A stretch of 44,971 nucleotides of DNA from an uncultured Helicobacter sp. (GTDB lineage Bacteria > Campylobacterota > Campylobacteria > Campylobacterales > Helicobacteraceae). The notes under the pieces are model-generated. The model was given only the letters and a program-made list of their open reading frames with translations, was not told where the DNA came from and did not search any database. Below are positions 42,875 through 44,971 of the stretch, piece by piece. The translations under genes and the position numbers were made by a program. How positions within the stretch are numbered: the first letter of the stretch is position 1; each line of letters starts with the position of its first letter. The DNA is taken from the NCBI GenBank assembly GCA_949299115.1, contig CASFZH010000027.1, forward strand, positions 1 through 44,971, in the 5' to 3' direction.

Positions 42875-44842
42875 TTACTTTCTCCCGTCCTCTAGCACCT
42901 TAGATTCTCCATTAGAATCTATTTCAAGCACGACATAAGGTAAGCCTTGCTTGTTTAGCTCTTGCATAAAAGGATCTGGGTCGTTTTGCTCCATATTCCA
43001 CACACCCGCACCTTGCGTTGTCTTGTCGCGACTTTTGAGGGAGTCATCACACTCAGCTTGGTCATTTAGGCTTACTAAACTCACTTCGCCTCGTGCTTGA
43101 CAACCATCAAAATTCATCGACAATCCTGCCGCATTACCACTTTGAGAATATTCATTTGTTCGTGCTAGATTCTGTAATTCAGTTGCATTGTCTATCCCTT
43201 GATACTCCCCACCTTGAGGCATATCAGCATTGAGAGCTAATCGCTCTTGCGTGTAGCTAGATTCTGCAATTCTAGTATCTTGTGTAAGAGATTGCTGTAT
43301 TTTAGAATCCACACCTTGTTGGCATTCTAAGATTTTAGATGAGAAATCGTTGTTATCAAGCGAGGGGTACAGGGAGTTACCTTGAGGGTAATGACCAAGC
43401 CCCGAGCGTAGATTCAACGATTTATCGCTAAAAGCTGAATGCCCCCCCAAAGACGAATTTTTAGACGCACCTACGCCCCACTTACCCTCACATATCAACT
43501 TCGCTCCTATCATCGCTGGCACTCCTGTGGTATAGCTCACACCTTGTGCATTTACCTCTTTATAGCAAGCCTCGTGTTCGCAAATATTATAAATATAAAT
43601 CGTGCGTTCTTTGCCATCTTTCACGCCCTTTATGTAGCAGCCTATGTGTGTTTGTCCTTTGGTGCGGGGTGCTAAGGAGGCTGGGTCTGGTAAAAGTGTC
43701 TTTAGCACTTGGATAGGTACGATTTTTTGTCCGTTATGCTCTACCTCATCAACACGCAAAAGCCCGACATTTTCTAGGCATTTCATATGCGTTAAATAAC
43801 TCTCGCCAAAGGTCATAAAAAAGCGAATTCGCTTCAAGCCCTTGATATTGCGGATTAGGGATTCTAGCTCCTCGTGATATAAAAGATAGCTATTTTTCAC
43901 GCCAACTTCAGGATACTCCCATTCTTTCATGAGGGCAAGAGGTGCGACATCTCGCCACTGCCCACCTACATAGTGCGTTGTCTTGTCGCGACTTTTGAGG
44001 GAGTCAGCACACTCAGCTTGGTCATTACCCTCAAGGTAACTCCCTTCGCCTCGTGCTTGACAACCCTCAAAATTCATCGACAATCCTGCCGCACCACCTT
44101 TATCATCTGCTTTTACTAGTCTTGCTAATCTCTCTCTTTCTTTTTGTGCGACTTCCGCTTCCCAATGCTTTTCCTCTCGCTCAAATTTGCGATAAATTGC
44201 GTCCTTTTTTAAGTCTTGATTTAATGCCAATTTATCATCTTTTGTCCAAAATCTTGCCTTAGAACTAACTTCTCTCAAATTAATCTCTGGATTAAAATTC
44301 GTAGCAAAGGCATAGCCGTGATCGCCTGCATTACAATCCAAAATATCGATAGTATGTATCTCATCAAAATAATGTTTTTGCGCATAGGCACAAAAGACAT
44401 TCGTAACTCCCGGGTCAAATCCGCTGCCCAAAAGGGCAAAAATCCCTGCTTGTTTATAGCGTGTATCATACGCCCACTGCTCTTTATACTCAAAGTGTGC
44501 AGAATCTGGATGCTCGTAATTTGCGGTATCAAGATAATGTGTCTTTGTCCTTAGGCAAGCCTGCATAATACTTAAATCCTGATAAGGCAAAGCCACATTC
44601 ACCACCAAAAAGGGCTTATACTTTTCTATCAACGCCACGATTTCATCGACATTATCCGCATCAACACTATCTATTTCTATCTCGCCTAGCCCCTTAGCAC
44701 GGATAGAATCTGCTATCGCCGCACACTTAGCGATATTACGCGAAGCCAAAACAATGCGTGAAAACACCTCTTTATTCATAGCCATTTTGTGTGCTACCAC
44801 ACCGCCAACGCCACCAGCACCGATTTGCAAAACACAAGCCAT
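42875..44842 (-). CDS. Carboxynorspermidine/saccharopine dehydrogenase family protein with in-frame repeat insertions
   Basis: 655 residues; Campylobacterota relatives (CASDH) have about 400. CASDH makes carboxynorspermidine or carboxyspermidine in polyamine synthesis. Conserved parts: NAD(P)-binding VLQIGAGGVGGVVAHKMAMN, FLVVNVALPYQD, LGSGFDPGVTNVFCAYA, DCNAGDHGYAFATNFNPEIN (about 166-185), LLPDPASLAPRTKGQTHIG, YNICEHEACY and VSYTTGVPAMIGAKL. Non-family insertions lie at about residues 250-290 and 457-610, both containing LSMNF(E/D)GCQARGE with NDQAEC(A/D)DSLKSRDKTT. The second insertion also carries NSSLGGHSAFSDKSLNLRSG and TQQSLTQDTRIA, shared with mod2. The last 14 codons form the 43-bp repeat found in the linkers. 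GAGGAGG precedes the ATG. Activity despite the insertions is uncertain. Confidence 0.85.
   Translation of the reverse strand: MACVLQIGAGGVGGVVAHKMAMNKEVFSRIVLASRNIAKCAAIADSIRAKGLGEIEIDSVDADNVDEIVALIEKYKPFLVVNVALPYQDLSIMQACLRTKTHYLDTANYEHPDSAHFEYKEQWAYDTRYKQAGIFALLGSGFDPGVTNVFCAYAQKHYFDEIHTIDILDCNAGDHGYAFATNFNPEINLREVSSKARFWTKDDKLALNQDLKKDAIYRKFEREEKHWEAEVAQKERERLARLVKADDKGGAAGLSMNFEGCQARGEGSYLEGNDQAECADSLKSRDKTTHYVGGQWRDVAPLALMKEWEYPEVGVKNSYLLYHEELESLIRNIKGLKRIRFFMTFGESYLTHMKCLENVGLLRVDEVEHNGQKIVPIQVLKTLLPDPASLAPRTKGQTHIGCYIKGVKDGKERTIYIYNICEHEACYKEVNAQGVSYTTGVPAMIGAKLICEGKWGVGASKNSSLGGHSAFSDKSLNLRSGLGHYPQGNSLYPSLDNNDFSSKILECQQGVDSKIQQSLTQDTRIAESSYTQERLALNADMPQGGEYQGIDNATELQNLARTNEYSQSGNAAGLSMNFDGCQARGEVSLVSLNDQAECDDSLKSRDKTTQGAGVWNMEQNDPDPFMQELNKQGLPYVVLEIDSNGESKVLEDGRK
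42877..42919 (-). repeat. 43-bp direct repeat, copy E (native, in the dehydrogenase gene)
   Basis: The last 14 codons plus one base of the stop codon. The same 43 bp occurs at 40891-40933, 21882-21924 and 14605-14647, always in this orientation. Outside the 43 bp this copy has no similarity with the others on the right side (TATTTCAAGC versus AACTAAATAT), so the repeat boundary is sharp there. Confidence 0.9.
43014..43133. repeat. 120-bp in-frame repeat, copy 1, in the dehydrogenase gene
   Basis: Begins TGCGTTGTCTTGTCGCGACT and ends CATCGACAATCCTGCCGCA. It matches 43974-44093 at nearly all positions except a central 17 bases and single changes. The copies are 960 bases apart, a multiple of three. 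Confidence 0.9.
43264..43463. repeat. Repeat in the dehydrogenase gene shared with mod2
   Basis: Homologous to 39493-39717, same orientation and same reading frame. It contains a C7 run at 43442-43448 where the mod2 copy has CCCCTCC. It encodes NSSLGGHSAFSDKS and CQQGVDSKIQQSLTQDTRIA. Confidence 0.8.
43974..44093. repeat. 120-bp in-frame repeat, copy 2, in the dehydrogenase gene
   Basis: Second copy of the unit at 43014-43133. Encodes GLSMNFEGCQARGEGS and NDQAECADSLKSRDKTT. It interrupts the enzyme between the NPEINLREVSSKA region and the WEYPEVGVKNSYLLYHEELE region. Confidence 0.9.
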
Positions 44843-44891
44843 AAAGCCTCCTCATAACTATAATCAACTAAGTAGAATCTACATAGCGGGT

Positions 44892-44911
44892 ATTATAGCA
44901 AGGTTTTGCTA
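44892..44911 (-). promoter_or_regulatory. Probable promoter of the dehydrogenase gene with an overlapping inverted repeat
   Basis: On the minus strand TATAAT (44897-44892) lies 50 bases before the start codon. TAGCAA and TTGCTA (44896-44911) form an inverted repeat that overlaps and extends just upstream of this -10 box and could be an operator. The strong GAGGAGG ribosome site follows. Read from sequence only. Confidence 0.4.
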
Positions 44912-44971
44912 AGTTTGCTGATAATCCTTGATGCCTCTGTATATGGATTATGCTAAGATATGGGTTTTAGA

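Noticed and set aside
43442..43448. C7 run in the dehydrogenase gene as a phase-variation tract
   Set aside because: Seven bases is short for slippage in Helicobacter, and the run belongs to a repeat unit; kept only as a note.
1..44971. tRNA, rRNA, tmRNA or IS elements
   Set aside because: No tRNA-like T-loop or anticodon patterns, rRNA segments, transposase or integrase motifs were found on reading both strands.

Overview
The window is AT-rich DNA from a member of Campylobacterota, most likely an enterohepatic Helicobacter. The basis is a CcoG maturation protein, a carboxynorspermidine-dehydrogenase-like gene, several beta-barrel proteins ending in aromatic residues, an HP1423-like S4 protein and dense palindromic AGATTCTAGAATCT-type repeats. 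The species is an inference.

Bases 1-12615 are mainly ordinary chromosome: the 3' end of bamA, an ABC-F ATPase (YbiT type) on the minus strand, ccoG, dusB, and a compact plus-strand run omp - yejA-like peptide-binding protein - omp - S4 RNA-binding protein. Two gene-poor stretches (502-2346 and 5504-7096) hold decayed sequence and dispersed repeats.

Bases 13817-42838 form a defence island, with every gene on the minus strand. In transcription order (high to low coordinate) it contains: a DUF262/DUF1524 (GmrSD-like) nuclease; a Type III-like operon with a phase-variable, core-deleted Mod, a GHKL ATPase fused to a nuclease, a RhuM-family protein and a Res; a Type I operon hsdM - hsdS - DUF4917 (nonsense-broken) - hsdR; three small decayed or hypothetical secreted or membrane genes and an intact Mrr-like nuclease; a Type III operon res - mod - tcmP - Gp37/Gp68; and a decayed hsdS/hsdM pair.

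The main structural discovery is that these cassettes are separated by copies of one linker. The linker holds the C-terminal half of the Mrr-like gene followed by a 43-bp copy of the 3' end of the carboxynorspermidine dehydrogenase gene. The functional dehydrogenase lies at the island's right edge (42875-44842) and carries the fourth copy of the 43 bp as its own last codons. The island therefore looks like a tandem array of interchangeable restriction cassettes stacked on the 3' end of a metabolic gene. No integrase, transposase or IS element is visible.

A second theme is invasion of reading frames by repeats. Palindromic elements that encode peptides such as RHSDLEQSEREES sit in frame inside hsdR and mod2. 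Other in-frame repeat families are shared between mod2 and the dehydrogenase, or duplicated within the dehydrogenase.
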